Virus record (IMG/VR): IMGVR_UViG_3300042691_027090
Location: 1 to 20,276 of that record
DNA from: a virus
DNA: 20,276 nucleotides
Reading direction: 5' to 3' (one strand)
In this document: positions 1 through 6,369 of the stretch, in pieces
Layout: each line of letters starts with the position of its first letter
Numbering within the stretch: the first letter of the stretch is position 1
Notes under the pieces: model-generated
Databases searched by the model: none
Seen by the model: the letters and a program-made list of their open reading frames with translations, nothing else
Told to the model about the DNA's origin: nothing
Made by a program: the position numbers and the translations under genes

Positions 1-2
1 CA

Positions 3-80
3 CGCCAGGCGTTGAGTCACGAATTGGAGCAGCTTGGCTGCGATCTCACCATGCTCAATGCCCTCTACGGAACATCATGA
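3..80 (+). CDS. C-terminal end of an upstream gene (partial)
   Basis: An open frame enters from the left edge and ends in TGA at 78-80. The readable 25 codons end in ...MLNALYGTS. The stop overlaps the next ATG in an ATGA arrangement, which is how most genes in this region are joined, and that is the main reason to believe the frame is real. No domain is recognisable in such a short tail and no function is proposed. Confidence 0.5.
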   Translation, partial: RQALSHELEQLGCDLTMLNALYGTS

Positions 81-487
81 CCACCGCCCCCTCTGACACC
101 CCGGATCACACTCTTGAACACTGGATGCGTATGCTCCAGCAGATCAACGAAGCCCCCACTCCCAAAGCCAAAGCCGATCTGCGCCTGATCATGCAGCACG
201 CCGTGCGACTGCAGGAGCGCATGACGCAGACAGTGCACGCGCATCGCTACCGCAATACGCTTCTCGCGGAGATGCGGAGAGCCGGGGCTCACGGGTACAA
301 CCTGGAGACGTCACGTTCTTTCGCTGTCCGCGCCGTCCTCGGGGGCATCCCCCGTGCGCGTGTGGATGAGATCCACACGGAGATCATCCGTGAGCACCAG
401 CCCCCATGGGCGAAGCTCATTGACGACCCGGACTGTTACATCGACGGTCGCCCTGCATCCTTCAAACTCAACCACCTTGGAAGGTAA
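77..487 (+). CDS. Hypothetical phage protein, 136 aa
   Basis: I do not recognise this protein. It starts at ATG 77, overlapping the TGA of the preceding frame by four bases, and ends in TAA. It is soluble-looking, with no membrane segment or signal peptide. Residues 15-60 are rich in charged and helical residues (LEHWMRMLQQINEAPTPKAK onward), suggesting a helical N-terminal half. The C-terminal part contains FAVRAVLGGIPRARVDEI, which could be a small helix-turn-helix-like segment, but this is only an impression. The next gene follows after 5 bp, so it is probably co-transcribed with the dNTP hydrolase-like gene downstream. Function unknown. Confidence 0.65.
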   Translation: MTTAPSDTPDHTLEHWMRMLQQINEAPTPKAKADLRLIMQHAVRLQERMTQTVHAHRYRNTLLAEMRRAGAHGYNLETSRSFAVRAVLGGIPRARVDEIHTEIIREHQPPWAKLIDDPDCYIDGRPASFKLNHLGR

Positions 488-492
488 CTCCG

Positions 493-1293
493 ATGCCTGA
501 AGACTTTTCTGTGATTCCCCCTGATAACCTGATGCGGAAGTGGCGCATAGGCGCGACCCGCCTCATGGGCGGCGACGGTAGCACTTATGTCGACTCAGAC
601 GCAGTCGCGCGTGCCGCCGCTACTTGGGGATGGCAGGAGCGGGAGCGCACCACCCTCCCCACCGCACCGCCAATCTTCGATGAGCCTGCCGGCGAAGCCC
701 GCAAGTCCGCTGAGTCAGCAAACAAGACTCGTTGGGACTTGGTTCCATCAGCCGCAGTTGCGGAGATCGCTGAGGTTCTAGCCTTCGGCGCGAAGAAGTA
801 CAGCGCGAATAACTGGTGCCGAGGCGCGGCCTGGCATCGCTACTTCCGCGCCCTCATTGATCACTGTTTTCACTGGTGGCGCGGCCAGGATCGCGACCCC
901 GAGACCGGTCTCAGTCACCTCGCCCATGCCGGCTGCTGCTTGCTCTTCCTCATGGAATACCAGCGCAACGGTTGGGGCACTGATGACCGCTTTCGCGGGC
1001 CTGATGCTGAGAAGTTCATCAAGCACGACGGAGCCGGGGAGGATCCCCCACGAGAACAAGTCAAAGCCCACTACCCCACCTCCCCTCAAATGGAAACGCA
1101 AGTAGCGCCTCCGGCGGGCGCTCCGCACTATCCCGCGAATACGACGTGGGAAGACCGTCTCGCTATTTGCATTGAGCATGAACTCACCTATGGTGGTAGT
1201 GCCAAAGCATGCGCAGCAGCGATCGTCCGTGACATGCATGAAAGCTGGATCGTGCCCCCTTTCAACCTCTCCTTCGGCCGGAGGCCGCGATGA
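493..1293 (+). CDS. MazZ/DUF5664-like dATP/dGTP diphosphohydrolase
   Basis: The central part (residues about 78-155) matches the pattern I know for the phage family DUF5664 (dATP/dGTP diphosphohydrolase N-terminal domain, MazG/MazZ-type nucleotide pyrophosphohydrolases). Visible elements are KTRWDLVP, EIAEVLAFGAKKYSANNW, and RGQDRDPETGLSHLAHA. E91, E94, D135, E137, H142 and H145 are candidate metal and substrate residues. Family members remove pyrophosphate from dATP or dGTP to give the monophosphate, altering the dNTP pool. The usual GE before the DxE motif is GQ here (Q132). About 75 N-terminal and 110 C-terminal residues lie outside the domain and are unrecognised. The gene overlaps the next by ATGA. 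No PurZ- or DatZ-like gene is in the window, so a role in 2-aminoadenine DNA is not shown. The family call is fairly sure; the substrate is inferred. Confidence 0.8.
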   Translation: MPEDFSVIPPDNLMRKWRIGATRLMGGDGSTYVDSDAVARAAATWGWQERERTTLPTAPPIFDEPAGEARKSAESANKTRWDLVPSAAVAEIAEVLAFGAKKYSANNWCRGAAWHRYFRALIDHCFHWWRGQDRDPETGLSHLAHAGCCLLFLMEYQRNGWGTDDRFRGPDAEKFIKHDGAGEDPPREQVKAHYPTSPQMETQVAPPAGAPHYPANTTWEDRLAICIEHELTYGGSAKACAAAIVRDMHESWIVPPFNLSFGRRPR

Positions 1294-1841
1294 ACAGCTA
1301 CCGCGAACAACTAGAACGCCTGCTCCGCGCAGCGATCGAGTTCCGCCTGGGAGTCATCAGCGCTGAGGAACTCACGTTCTACGAGAATCGCGCGGAGATT
1401 CAACTCAAGAATCCCCCACGTCACGCGGCTCTCGCTGAGCGCCTCCGCGAACTGGCTCACGCCGTTACCCAAGGACCCGACGCTGTGCGCCGAGCGTTCT
1501 ACATGAGCGTCCCGGCTCGCCCCGAGCACGATGCGGACCTTGTCCTCAGCACCGCCGCAGGTATTGCTTTGGATGCTGATGCCCGCGAGGCGGCCGACGA
1601 AGTCCGCACCGCGATTCCTGTCTCAGAACGCCTTCCCGCCCCCAAAGACTGCCTAGGCCGTCCGACTGAAGCGTCTGATGGGGGTTGGTGCTGGGTCTAC
1701 TTCAGTAGCGCCGAACTATGGCGCTTCACATGCGTGATCACTCATGAGCTTTACGAGGTCACGCATGTGCATATGCCGCCTGGAGCCACACACTGGCTCC
1801 CTCACTACGTCAAGCACCTCCCCGCGATGCGCCCGGAATGA
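1290..1841 (+). CDS. Hypothetical protein with DUF551-like C-terminus, 183 aa
   Basis: Start ATG 1290 overlaps the previous stop (ATGA) and has GGAGG at 1280-1284, five bases upstream. Residues 1-105 are helical and unrecognised. Residues 109-183 carry the signature of the phage DUF551 family: IPVSERLP near the beginning, a CWVYFSS strand, and GATHWLPHYVKHLP at the end. These correspond to the W/I-x-V-x-x-RLP ... THWxPLPxxP pattern of that family. DUF551 proteins are common in phage early regions and have no established activity. The gene overlaps the next by four bases, suggesting translational coupling. The domain assignment is from pattern memory; the function is unknown. Confidence 0.7.
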   Translation: MNSYREQLERLLRAAIEFRLGVISAEELTFYENRAEIQLKNPPRHAALAERLRELAHAVTQGPDAVRRAFYMSVPARPEHDADLVLSTAAGIALDADAREAADEVRTAIPVSERLPAPKDCLGRPTEASDGGWCWVYFSSAELWRFTCVITHELYEVTHVHMPPGATHWLPHYVKHLPAMRPE

Positions 1842-2101
1842 CACTCTCCGCAGCCCCCACGGGTACCCCCTTCATCCTCCGCTGTGCCGGCGTTGCCGGG
1901 GTTACTTTCGACAACTGCATCGAAACCGATTTCGGTACTACATCCTACACTTACCGCTGCAAAAAAGGCTTATGGTCGGTAACGAGCACAGACCAGCACT
2001 ACGCCCGAGGTCAAGCCCTTCACTACTGGATCCAGTACCTCATCGACGGTGCATACGGCGATGTGGAAGCCATAGCCGAGTACGGACCTTCTGCACGATG
2101 A
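1838..2101 (+). CDS. Hypothetical phage protein, 87 aa
   Basis: The gene begins at ATG 1838 inside the previous stop (ATGA) and ends in TGA 2099-2101, which overlaps the next ATG. It is a small protein with the strand-like pattern TPFILRCAGVAGVTFDNCIE followed by a Cys-containing TYRCKKGLW segment. The layout (PFxLR...G...C.ET...) loosely resembles the start of the 77-aa product of 5285-5518 (PYVIRDANGVELEHLVSCNT), so the two may be distant relatives. This similarity is weak and judged by eye. No function is proposed. Confidence 0.65.
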   Translation: MTLSAAPTGTPFILRCAGVAGVTFDNCIETDFGTTSYTYRCKKGLWSVTSTDQHYARGQALHYWIQYLIDGAYGDVEAIAEYGPSAR

Positions 2102-2319
2102 AACTCTCACTCCTTAATCTCTCAGATTCCGTCCGTTATCTCTACCACCGCATCCGCGTGTGGTGGTTGTGCCGCGACGCCCCCAACCACGGCCCCTGCG
2201 CCGTGTGCGGGAAGCCCGTCAGGCACTACTACCCCTGGTTTACCAGCAACCCCAAACAAGGCGGCAGGCCACTGCATGACCGCTGTGTTCACACTCATTG
2301 GAAGGAGGATCATCCATGA
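2098..2319 (+). CDS. Small putative zinc-binding protein, 73 aa
   Basis: ATG 2098 overlaps the preceding TGA, and the stop at 2317-2319 overlaps the next ATG, so the gene is embedded in the coupled chain. The frame is open further upstream, but the ATGA junction fixes the start. The protein has C34-x2-C37 (CAVCGKPV) and H60-x2-C63 (PLHDRC). This spacing fits a treble-clef or zinc-ribbon-like site. The N-terminal 25 residues are hydrophobic/basic (YLYHRIRVWWL). A nucleic-acid-binding role would be typical of such folds but is only inferred. Confidence 0.65.
   Translation: MKLSLLNLSDSVRYLYHRIRVWWLCRDAPNHGPCAVCGKPVRHYYPWFTSNPKQGGRPLHDRCVHTHWKEDHP
2303..2308 (+). promoter_or_regulatory. Shine-Dalgarno sequence selecting ATG 2316
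   Basis: AGGAGG lies seven bases before ATG 2316. It decides between this start and an in-frame TTG at 2298, and it lies inside the end of the upstream gene. Confidence 0.8.
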
Positions 2320-2642
2320 CTGATCAGAGAGAAGGGGCTTTGCCCCCGCAAGGGTCACTACGCACCGTCCATGTTATGGAGAGAGTGTACGTCGCGGGGT
2401 ATAACATACCAACCTCACCCGGCGACATTGGAGGGTATGTTCCACCTTACTATGACATGGTCGATCAAGGCTTCGCCGCGTTTCACGGCTTCGGCAGTGA
2501 ATACGAGGAGTTTGAAAACGGCGTGGGTAACGCTACAGTAGCCATTGTCGAGTTCCCTGACGGAACGGTGCGTACAGTCCTGCCCAACGCCATCCGCTTC
2601 ATTGAGCCCAGTATTGCCAGCCCTGACGGAGGTGGGCTATGA
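2316..2642 (+). CDS. Hypothetical phage protein, 108 aa
   Basis: Start ATG 2316 is chosen because of the AGGAGG at 2303-2308 and because it overlaps the previous stop (ATGA). The frame stays open to a TTG at 2298, which has no such support. The product contains a beta-rich C-terminal half, NATVAIVEFPDGTVRTVLPN, that looks like a small barrel or SH3-like strand pair. The middle is aromatic and Gly-rich (GGYVPPYYDMVDQGFAAFHG). No transmembrane segment is seen. I do not recognise the family. The stop overlaps ATG 2639. Confidence 0.7.
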   Translation: MTDQREGALPPQGSLRTVHVMERVYVAGYNIPTSPGDIGGYVPPYYDMVDQGFAAFHGFGSEYEEFENGVGNATVAIVEFPDGTVRTVLPNAIRFIEPSIASPDGGGL

Positions 2643-2695
2643 CTGACACCATGCGCAACGCCGTGGAGGCGTGGATGGAGGTACCACATGTTTAG
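2639..2695 (+). CDS. Very short coupled ORF, 18 aa
   Basis: ATG 2639 overlaps the preceding stop (ATGA) and has a well-placed GGAGG at 2628-2632, six bases away, so ribosomes should start here. The frame reads MTDTMRNAVEAWMEVPHV and stops at TAG 2693-2695, overlapping the start of the next (broken) gene. It may be a leader peptide that couples translation, the remnant of a longer gene damaged by the same change, or simply a fortuitous reading frame. The initiation signals are clear; the function is unknown. Confidence 0.4.
   Translation: MTDTMRNAVEAWMEVPHV
2677..2681 (+). promoter_or_regulatory. Shine-Dalgarno sequence before ATG 2688
   Basis: GGAGG lies six bases before ATG 2688. It supports that ATG as the original start of the frame that is interrupted five codons later. 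Confidence 0.65.
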
Positions 2696-2930
2696 CGTTT
2701 GACAGAAGCGAGAGATCGCCAACAAGATCCAGCAGATTCTCCGCGATACTCAACACCCCGAACTCCCACCCGGCGAGATTAGCTTCCATCTCCACGTAGA
2801 TGGTGCTGAACAGTGGTCGTGGGCCGACATCCGTAACAACGGGTCCGTTCCTACACCCAGAGTTAACGCATGGAACGAAAGGCAGGACCCAGCAGGAGCC
2901 TACCCGGGCGATCCCCCCGAGGCCGTATGA
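2688..2930 (+). pseudogene. Small gene interrupted by in-frame TGA at codon 5
   Basis: ATG 2688 has an ideal GGAGG at 2677-2681. The frame reads MFSV, then TGA at 2700-2702, then continues open for 75 codons (QKREIANKIQQILRDT..., ...SFHLHVDGAEQWSWADI...) to TGA 2928-2930. The final TGA overlaps the next ATG exactly as every other junction in this chain does. The downstream part looks coding, with a helical start followed by a strand-like HLHVDG segment. There is no ATG, GTG or TTG in frame near the stop to restart. A TGG-to-TGA change (Trp5) would explain it. Alternatives are a sequencing error, a nearby indel, stop read-through, or a rare ATC/ATT start. TGA is used as a normal stop by most neighbours, so recoding is unlikely. 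Confidence 0.6.
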
Positions 2931-3154
2931 AATCCTGCAACGGCTGCGTTCACGCCGACTGGCACCGCACATCCGCCGGCCGCCTTCACCCCAGCGGCGA
3001 TGGGCGCTGCAAGAAGGAGATCAAGATCCCAGAACTTCCTCAGGCTTTCTACTGGGGGCCTGGGCTACGCCAGATCCCCAGGCCTTACGGAGGTCACATC
3101 AACCGCAGGCAGGAGCATGAAGACCACTGCGTTTATTGGGAGAAAGCACAATGA
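2927..3154 (+). CDS. Cys-rich putative zinc protein, 75 aa
   Basis: ATG 2927 overlaps the stop of the interrupted gene upstream (ATGA), and the stop at 3152-3154 overlaps another ATG. The protein starts MKSCNGCVHADWHR and carries C4-x2-C7, C28 and C68, a likely four-cysteine metal site. It also has the conserved-looking stretches ELPQAFYWGPGL, PYGGHINRR and EDHCVYWE. I recall this layout from small uncharacterised proteins of many tailed phages, without a known role. It is soluble and highly charged. The assignment as a genuine gene is good; the function is unknown. Confidence 0.7.
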   Translation: MKSCNGCVHADWHRTSAGRLHPSGDGRCKKEIKIPELPQAFYWGPGLRQIPRPYGGHINRRQEHEDHCVYWEKAQ

Positions 3155-3189
3155 ATGACCCTTCTGCATTGGTGGAGGGGTTTTCGTAG
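3151..3189 (+). CDS. Very short ORF (12 aa), possible gene remnant
   Basis: ATG 3151 overlaps the preceding stop (ATGA) and has GGGAGA a few bases upstream, so initiation is plausible. The frame encodes only MNDPSALVEGFS before TAG. The following 46 bases up to the next gene show no convincing coding continuation. This looks like the truncated head of a lost gene or a coupling ORF. It is listed because of its initiation context, not because of any product. Confidence 0.25.
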   Translation: MNDPSALVEGFS

Positions 3190-3203
3190 CTGATCCTCTC
3201 CAC
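3172..3203 (+). other. Inverted repeat / hairpin
   Basis: GTGGAGGGG (3172-3180) and CCTCTCCAC (3195-3203) can pair over nine positions with one G-U wobble around a 14-base loop. No T-tract follows, so it is not a standard terminator. It sits at the only visible break in the coupled gene chain, before ATG 3236, and may process or stabilise the message. Confidence 0.35.
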
Positions 3204-3235
3204 TAACACACCCCCATCTACCCCCGACACCGCTC

Positions 3236-4003
3236 ATGACTGATTCACCCACAACCCCCACCGCCGAAGACTGGGAGAGAGTACGCAGCGAGGCTAACCG
3301 TTTCGGCGGTGCCTACAAGTGTATCCTCGACCACGAACGCCGCATTGAAACTCTGGAGGCGCAGATTAAATCGCTTCAGCAGTGCCTCAGTGAAGCTGCC
3401 AAACAGATCACTACACCCGAAGATCCTCCCTTCGTCCACCCCGAACCTGGCACTGGCTTCTTCGATATCACGGGCTTCACCCACAAAGCCTTTGTGGATA
3501 TGGTGTGGAAGGCCGCGTGCACCGTGGACAATGGCGTGGAGTTCATGGACCTCGCTACCTTCCGGAAGGCCGCTGCGGACATCCGCGAGCACGCACTGCG
3601 CCGCGCGTGTGTGACGATGGAGTGCGGTGACTCTATCGAGCTACTCTCGCTCCCTATCCCCTGCGCCCCTCCCCCCGAGCCCGTCTCCGACAAAGCTGGC
3701 TCTGCCGGCAAAGCCGACAACTCATGCACCGCACCACCGTACAACTGTGCAGTGCGCATGAAGCTTGAAGGGAAACCCCGCCCACGCGGTAGTTGCAGTG
3801 CTTGCGGGCCGATGGCGCCCAAAGCTGAACAATGTGGGGCACAACTGGCGCAGCCGCCGCTGCACCTCAGACAGATCATCTGCAACGCCGCAAGCGACGC
3901 GATCGGAAGCCGCTGCGCGGGGGAGGTCGGCATGGCTATCGCCGCATGGTTTAGAGCTAAAGGGTGGAGCGGCGCCGCCAAGTTCTTAGAGGAGCATCTC
4001 TAA
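3236..4003 (+). CDS. Hypothetical protein with coiled coil and Cys-rich segment, 255 aa
   Basis: I do not recognise this protein. ATG 3236 has no clear ribosome-binding site, and the stop TAA 4001-4003 overlaps the next ATG (TAATG). Residues about 32-58 (ERRIETLEAQIKSLQQCLSE) form a probable coiled coil. Residues 85-125 look like a compact helical domain (HKAFVDMVWKAACTVDNG). Between about 146 and 210 there is a Pro/Cys-rich stretch with six or more cysteines, possibly a disordered linker or a metal site. The C-terminus (ICNAASDAIGSRCAGEVG onward) is helical again. Modular small proteins of this kind are typical of phage accessory regions. Confidence 0.65.
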   Translation: MTDSPTTPTAEDWERVRSEANRFGGAYKCILDHERRIETLEAQIKSLQQCLSEAAKQITTPEDPPFVHPEPGTGFFDITGFTHKAFVDMVWKAACTVDNGVEFMDLATFRKAAADIREHALRRACVTMECGDSIELLSLPIPCAPPPEPVSDKAGSAGKADNSCTAPPYNCAVRMKLEGKPRPRGSCSACGPMAPKAEQCGAQLAQPPLHLRQIICNAASDAIGSRCAGEVGMAIAAWFRAKGWSGAAKFLEEHL

Positions 4004-4215
4004 TGCTCAACAAATGGCTCAACACGACGCAATCCGTCGCTACCCGCAGGTTCATCATTCTATTAGGGTGGGTGTCTCTTTTCACCTGGGTGCCTGTAGC
4101 GTACATCGCAGTTACGCTCGCTGCCGATGTTAAGGCTATGGCAACCTTCATACACGATGGAGTGGTGGTCATGCGCAAGCTCACACAATCATTCTGGAAC
4201 ACCCCCAATGAGTAA
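4003..4215 (+). CDS. Small membrane protein, 70 aa
   Basis: The start is ATG 4003, within the TAATG junction with the upstream gene, helped by GAGGAG about eight bases upstream. A longer in-frame start at 3964 would only overlap the upstream gene. Residues 17-40 (FIILLGWVSLFTWVPVAYIA...) form one transmembrane helix preceded by TRR. The C-terminal 30 residues are amphipathic. It could be a host-membrane protein acting in superinfection control or lysis, but nothing identifies which. The gene overlaps the next one by eight bases. Confidence 0.6.
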   Translation: MLNKWLNTTQSVATRRFIILLGWVSLFTWVPVAYIAVTLAADVKAMATFIHDGVVVMRKLTQSFWNTPNE

Positions 4216-4492
4216 CCCTTCCGACCAGTCCGAATTGAGCAGCGACGCAGAAGCGCTCCTCGCCGCCGCGCATGAAGTCAACCTTGACTTCGATGAAGAA
4301 AACACCGCCCTGCTCATCGCCTTTCTCCGCACCAGGGCGGACAGTATGGACGCGAACCGCGCCGAGGTGCTAAAGGCGATCGAGCGCGAGCATGACCTAT
4401 TCATGAGCCCCTCTTCTATCTTCATGAACGGCTACGCCTACGCCGCAGTAGAACTCCGCGAACTCGCCACTGAATTGGAGGCACACAGCTAA
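4208..4492 (+). CDS. Hypothetical acidic helical protein, 94 aa
   Basis: ATG 4208 lies just before the stop of the upstream membrane-protein gene. The frame is open further 5', but an earlier start would be buried in that gene. The protein is acidic and predicted all-helical, for example ALLAAAHEVNLDFDEENTAL and YAAVELRELATELEAHS. No motif is recognised. It ends in TAA at 4490-4492, sharing a base with the next ATG. Coupled expression with its neighbours is likely. Confidence 0.6.
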   Translation: MSNPSDQSELSSDAEALLAAAHEVNLDFDEENTALLIAFLRTRADSMDANRAEVLKAIEREHDLFMSPSSIFMNGYAYAAVELRELATELEAHS

Positions 4493-5115
4493 TGCCTAAG
4501 ACTTTCACCACCGCTGATGAAGCCTTCGCCGACGCCTGCCGCGAATGGCTGAAAAGTTGCTCATGCGCTCCACCGACCAAGCCGCACAAATGCAAGGAAT
4601 GCACGAAGGCGTTCTTGAAAGCTGTGCGCAAACGCGCGAAGATGTTTGATGCGGCCACTGGGGAGAATTCGCTGCGTGCAATCTCCGCGCGTGGTAGCGC
4701 TCTAGTGAATGCAGTCTCTGACCGCGCACGCGCTCAAATGCCTAGAATGCCTAGGCTGACAATGCTCGGACACCCCACCATCGTCTGGCGCGATGGGTTA
4801 ACTGCTGATTTCTACCCCAACGGGCTAACTGCAAAGGCTGTCGCCTCGTGGTTTGCTGAGCAGCAAGCGAAAGGCATCAAAGCCGTCGTAGACCGCAGCT
4901 TCGTTAATCAGGATAGCCGCACTCTCGATATGGGTCACTCAGCCCTGATAGCCGACCCGCAGCTTGGTGACGATGTGCTTATCGTTGACTACCGCGCAGG
5001 AGGCATCACCGGTCCACAGGATCGAGTGAAGCTAACCTCCAGAAGCATGCACCCGGACGGTTCTATCCGCTGGGGGTATGACCCGATTGTCGACTCTACC
5101 GACACATCCAGATAG
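4492..5115 (+). CDS. Hypothetical protein, 207 aa
   Basis: ATG 4492 is in a TAATG junction with a GGAGG about ten bases upstream. Residues 23-37 hold a C-x-C ... C-x2-C cluster (CSCAPPTK...CKEC), which may bind zinc. Residues 50-85 are helical and basic. The second half contains beta-like segments (HPTIVWRDGLTADFYPNG, DDVLIVDYRAGGITG). I do not recognise the family. The last 20 bases overlap the end of a small minus-strand gene, so the two are convergent. Confidence 0.6.
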   Translation: MPKTFTTADEAFADACREWLKSCSCAPPTKPHKCKECTKAFLKAVRKRAKMFDAATGENSLRAISARGSALVNAVSDRARAQMPRMPRLTMLGHPTIVWRDGLTADFYPNGLTAKAVASWFAEQQAKGIKAVVDRSFVNQDSRTLDMGHSALIADPQLGDDVLIVDYRAGGITGPQDRVKLTSRSMHPDGSIRWGYDPIVDSTDTSR

Positions 5116-5230
5116 CGTGCCACGTCCCCGCGAGCAGTATCAACCCTAACATTCCGGACCACAACGCCACGCGCAATTCATGCGCCCGCACCGCCTGGTC
5201 GATCAGTAGTTGTACTTGCTCTCGGTCCAT
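5096..5230 (-). CDS. Small minus-strand membrane protein, 44 aa
   Basis: This is the only credible minus-strand gene. From ATG at 5230 (reading leftward) it encodes MDREQVQLLIDQAVRAHELR followed by a transmembrane helix at residues 22-40 (ALWSGMLGLILLAGTWHAIW) and a stop. The soluble helix plus single hydrophobic helix is the layout of many small phage inner-membrane proteins. The frame is open to another ATG at 5305, but the extra 25 residues look non-coding. The plus strand here (5116-5284) has no other gene, which supports this one. It is divergent from 5285 and convergent with 4492-5115. Confidence 0.5.
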   Translation of the reverse strand: MDREQVQLLIDQAVRAHELRVALWSGMLGLILLAGTWHAIWMCR

Positions 5231-5284
5231 GCCGCCATCGTAGACCGACTCTTCGCCTCCGCCACAGCTTGTCCCCAAATCACA

Positions 5285-5518
5285 ATGATCATCGACGCAC
5301 GCCAAGGCTGTCCCCCATACGTCATACGCGACGCCAACGGTGTTGAGTTAGAACACCTCGTGTCCTGCAACACCGCCACAGGAGAGATCTGCCGCTTTAA
5401 GCTCAACCCTGATGGAAGTTTCGCCCGCTTTCCTCAATACACGGATGCCCTTATCGAAGAACGTCTCTACGTCCCCGCTCCCTTGCAAGTCTTTCTCAAT
5501 GACCGTCGCGTCTTCTAA
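5285..5518 (+). CDS. Hypothetical phage protein, 77 aa
   Basis: ATG 5285 begins the convincing part of a frame that is technically open from 5210. The product starts MIIDARQGCPPYVIRDANGV and continues with strand-rich sequence (LEHLVSCNTATGEICRFKLN). The pattern of a short beta protein with PxVIRDxxGxE...SC.T.TG resembles small uncharacterised phage proteins and, weakly, the product of 1838-2101. The downstream gene starts 20 bases before its stop. No function is assigned. Confidence 0.6.
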   Translation: MIIDARQGCPPYVIRDANGVELEHLVSCNTATGEICRFKLNPDGSFARFPQYTDALIEERLYVPAPLQVFLNDRRVF

Positions 5519-5939
5519 GTTCACCCCCACCCTAACTCAAGCCGACAAACGCTTACGCATCGCCAAGGCCAACAAATTCATCCGCGTTATCGCGGAAAAC
5601 GGCCGAAAATTCCTCTCCTACAACGGCGAAGCCGGCTATCTCTTTGCCGATGTCAACGGGCACATTCGCTACCACGACCCGTACTCCAAAGCCGACATCT
5701 ACACCTACAGTTCTCGCCATTGGAACGGTTTCTCCTGCGGAGGTACAATGCGCAGACTACTTATCTGCCTCCGGCAATACATTCAAGGCATCCACCGTAC
5801 TGGAGACGATCTACTCCTGAGTCTCCCTCTATACCGTAACCGCCCGACAAACCTACTCCCCGAACACCCTTGGGCCTACGGCGAAGCCATGGACATCGTC
5901 ATCACATCCGCTCATCGTATCTTCACCTCCTCTGAATGA
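5499..5939 (+). CDS. Hypothetical phage protein, 146 aa
   Basis: The start is set at ATG 5499, since the upstream open extension (from 5412) lies inside the preceding gene. The N-terminal half contains FIRVIAENGRKFLSYNGEAG and YLFADVNGHIRYHDPYS. These look like a beta-sheet core followed by an aromatic Gly-rich loop (SSRHWNGFSCGG). The C-terminal half is helical and basic. The arrangement is familiar from small phage proteins, but I cannot name a family. It is the last gene before the promoter-like box at 5958, so it probably closes the first transcription unit. Confidence 0.6.
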   Translation: MTVASSKFTPTLTQADKRLRIAKANKFIRVIAENGRKFLSYNGEAGYLFADVNGHIRYHDPYSKADIYTYSSRHWNGFSCGGTMRRLLICLRQYIQGIHRTGDDLLLSLPLYRNRPTNLLPEHPWAYGEAMDIVITSAHRIFTSSE

Positions 5940-5957
5940 TCCGTGCTCCACCCCGTG

Positions 5958-5963
5958 TAGGAT
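5958..5963 (+). promoter_or_regulatory. Putative -10 box TAGGAT
   Basis: TAGGAT lies 43 bases before ATG 6007, in the gap after the first gene cluster. No clear -35 hexamer is visible. It belongs to a set of similar boxes at 7435, 9685, 14718, 14999, 15852 and 18677. Confidence 0.4.
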
Positions 5964-6006
5964 GTACAGGGAGCGCACCGCGCACCTTCCCTAACCGGGC
6001 CGCTCC

Positions 6007-6342
6007 ATGCTAACTCTTCTCAAGCTTCTCTCTACCCTTTTTCTCACCATGAGCCTCCTGCTCTCCCGCTTCCTCTCCATCTCCGCTCGCAGTGCCGCTC
6101 TGCTCGCCGCCAAGGACAAGAAGATCGCCGACCTCAGCGAACAACTGGCCGCCGCCACCGCCGCCGTAGCCGCCGCCACCGCCGCCGTAGCCGCCGCCGC
6201 CGCCGCGGTTGCCGCCGCCGCCCAGGCCAAAGTCGCCGAACTGGAAGGCGTTGTCCAGGAAGATGTCCAGGAAGATACCGAACTCGACGCTGCCCTCACC
6301 GAGGAGGAAGACAAGCTCGATGAACTGGAAGCCGCCGGCTGA
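6007..6342 (+). CDS. Alanine-heptad coiled-coil protein, 111 aa
   Basis: The product has a hydrophobic N-terminus, then KDKKIADLSEQL, then three alanine-rich heptads (AAATAAV, AAATAAV, AAAAAAV; residues 48-68), then an acidic helical tail (VAELEGVV..., ...EEEDKLDELEAA). The whole is likely one long Ala-type coiled coil. A second in-frame ATG at 6049 (MSLLLSRFLSIS) may be the true start. The 42 bases between them are pyrimidine-rich and could be untranslated leader, and neither start has a Shine-Dalgarno. The gene has its own upstream promoter-like box and a strong terminator directly after it, so it appears monocistronic and probably abundant. A structural or membrane-associated role is possible; I do not recognise the family. 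Confidence 0.65.
   Translation: MLTLLKLLSTLFLTMSLLLSRFLSISARSAALLAAKDKKIADLSEQLAAATAAVAAATAAVAAAAAAVAAAAQAKVAELEGVVQEDVQEDTELDAALTEEEDKLDELEAAG
6148..6210 (+). repeat. 21-bp tandem repeat encoding alanine heptads
   Basis: Two identical 21-base units (6148-6168 and 6169-6189) and a diverged third (6190-6210) encode AAATAAV, AAATAAV and AAAAAAV. The period equals exactly seven codons, so unit gain or loss would preserve the coiled-coil register. Confidence 0.85.
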
Positions 6343-6369
6343 CCCGCTTCGCGGCGGACTTCGTCAACT

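Noticed and set aside
493-1293. Complete Z-genome (2-aminoadenine) pathway
   Set aside because: Only the diphosphohydrolase-like gene is present. No PurZ- or DatZ-like sequence was seen in the window.
2928-2930. General TGA recoding in this phage
   Set aside because: TGA serves as the ordinary stop at many junctions (1293, 1841, 2101, 2319, 2642, 11567), so the TGA at 2700 is better read as a nonsense change or error.
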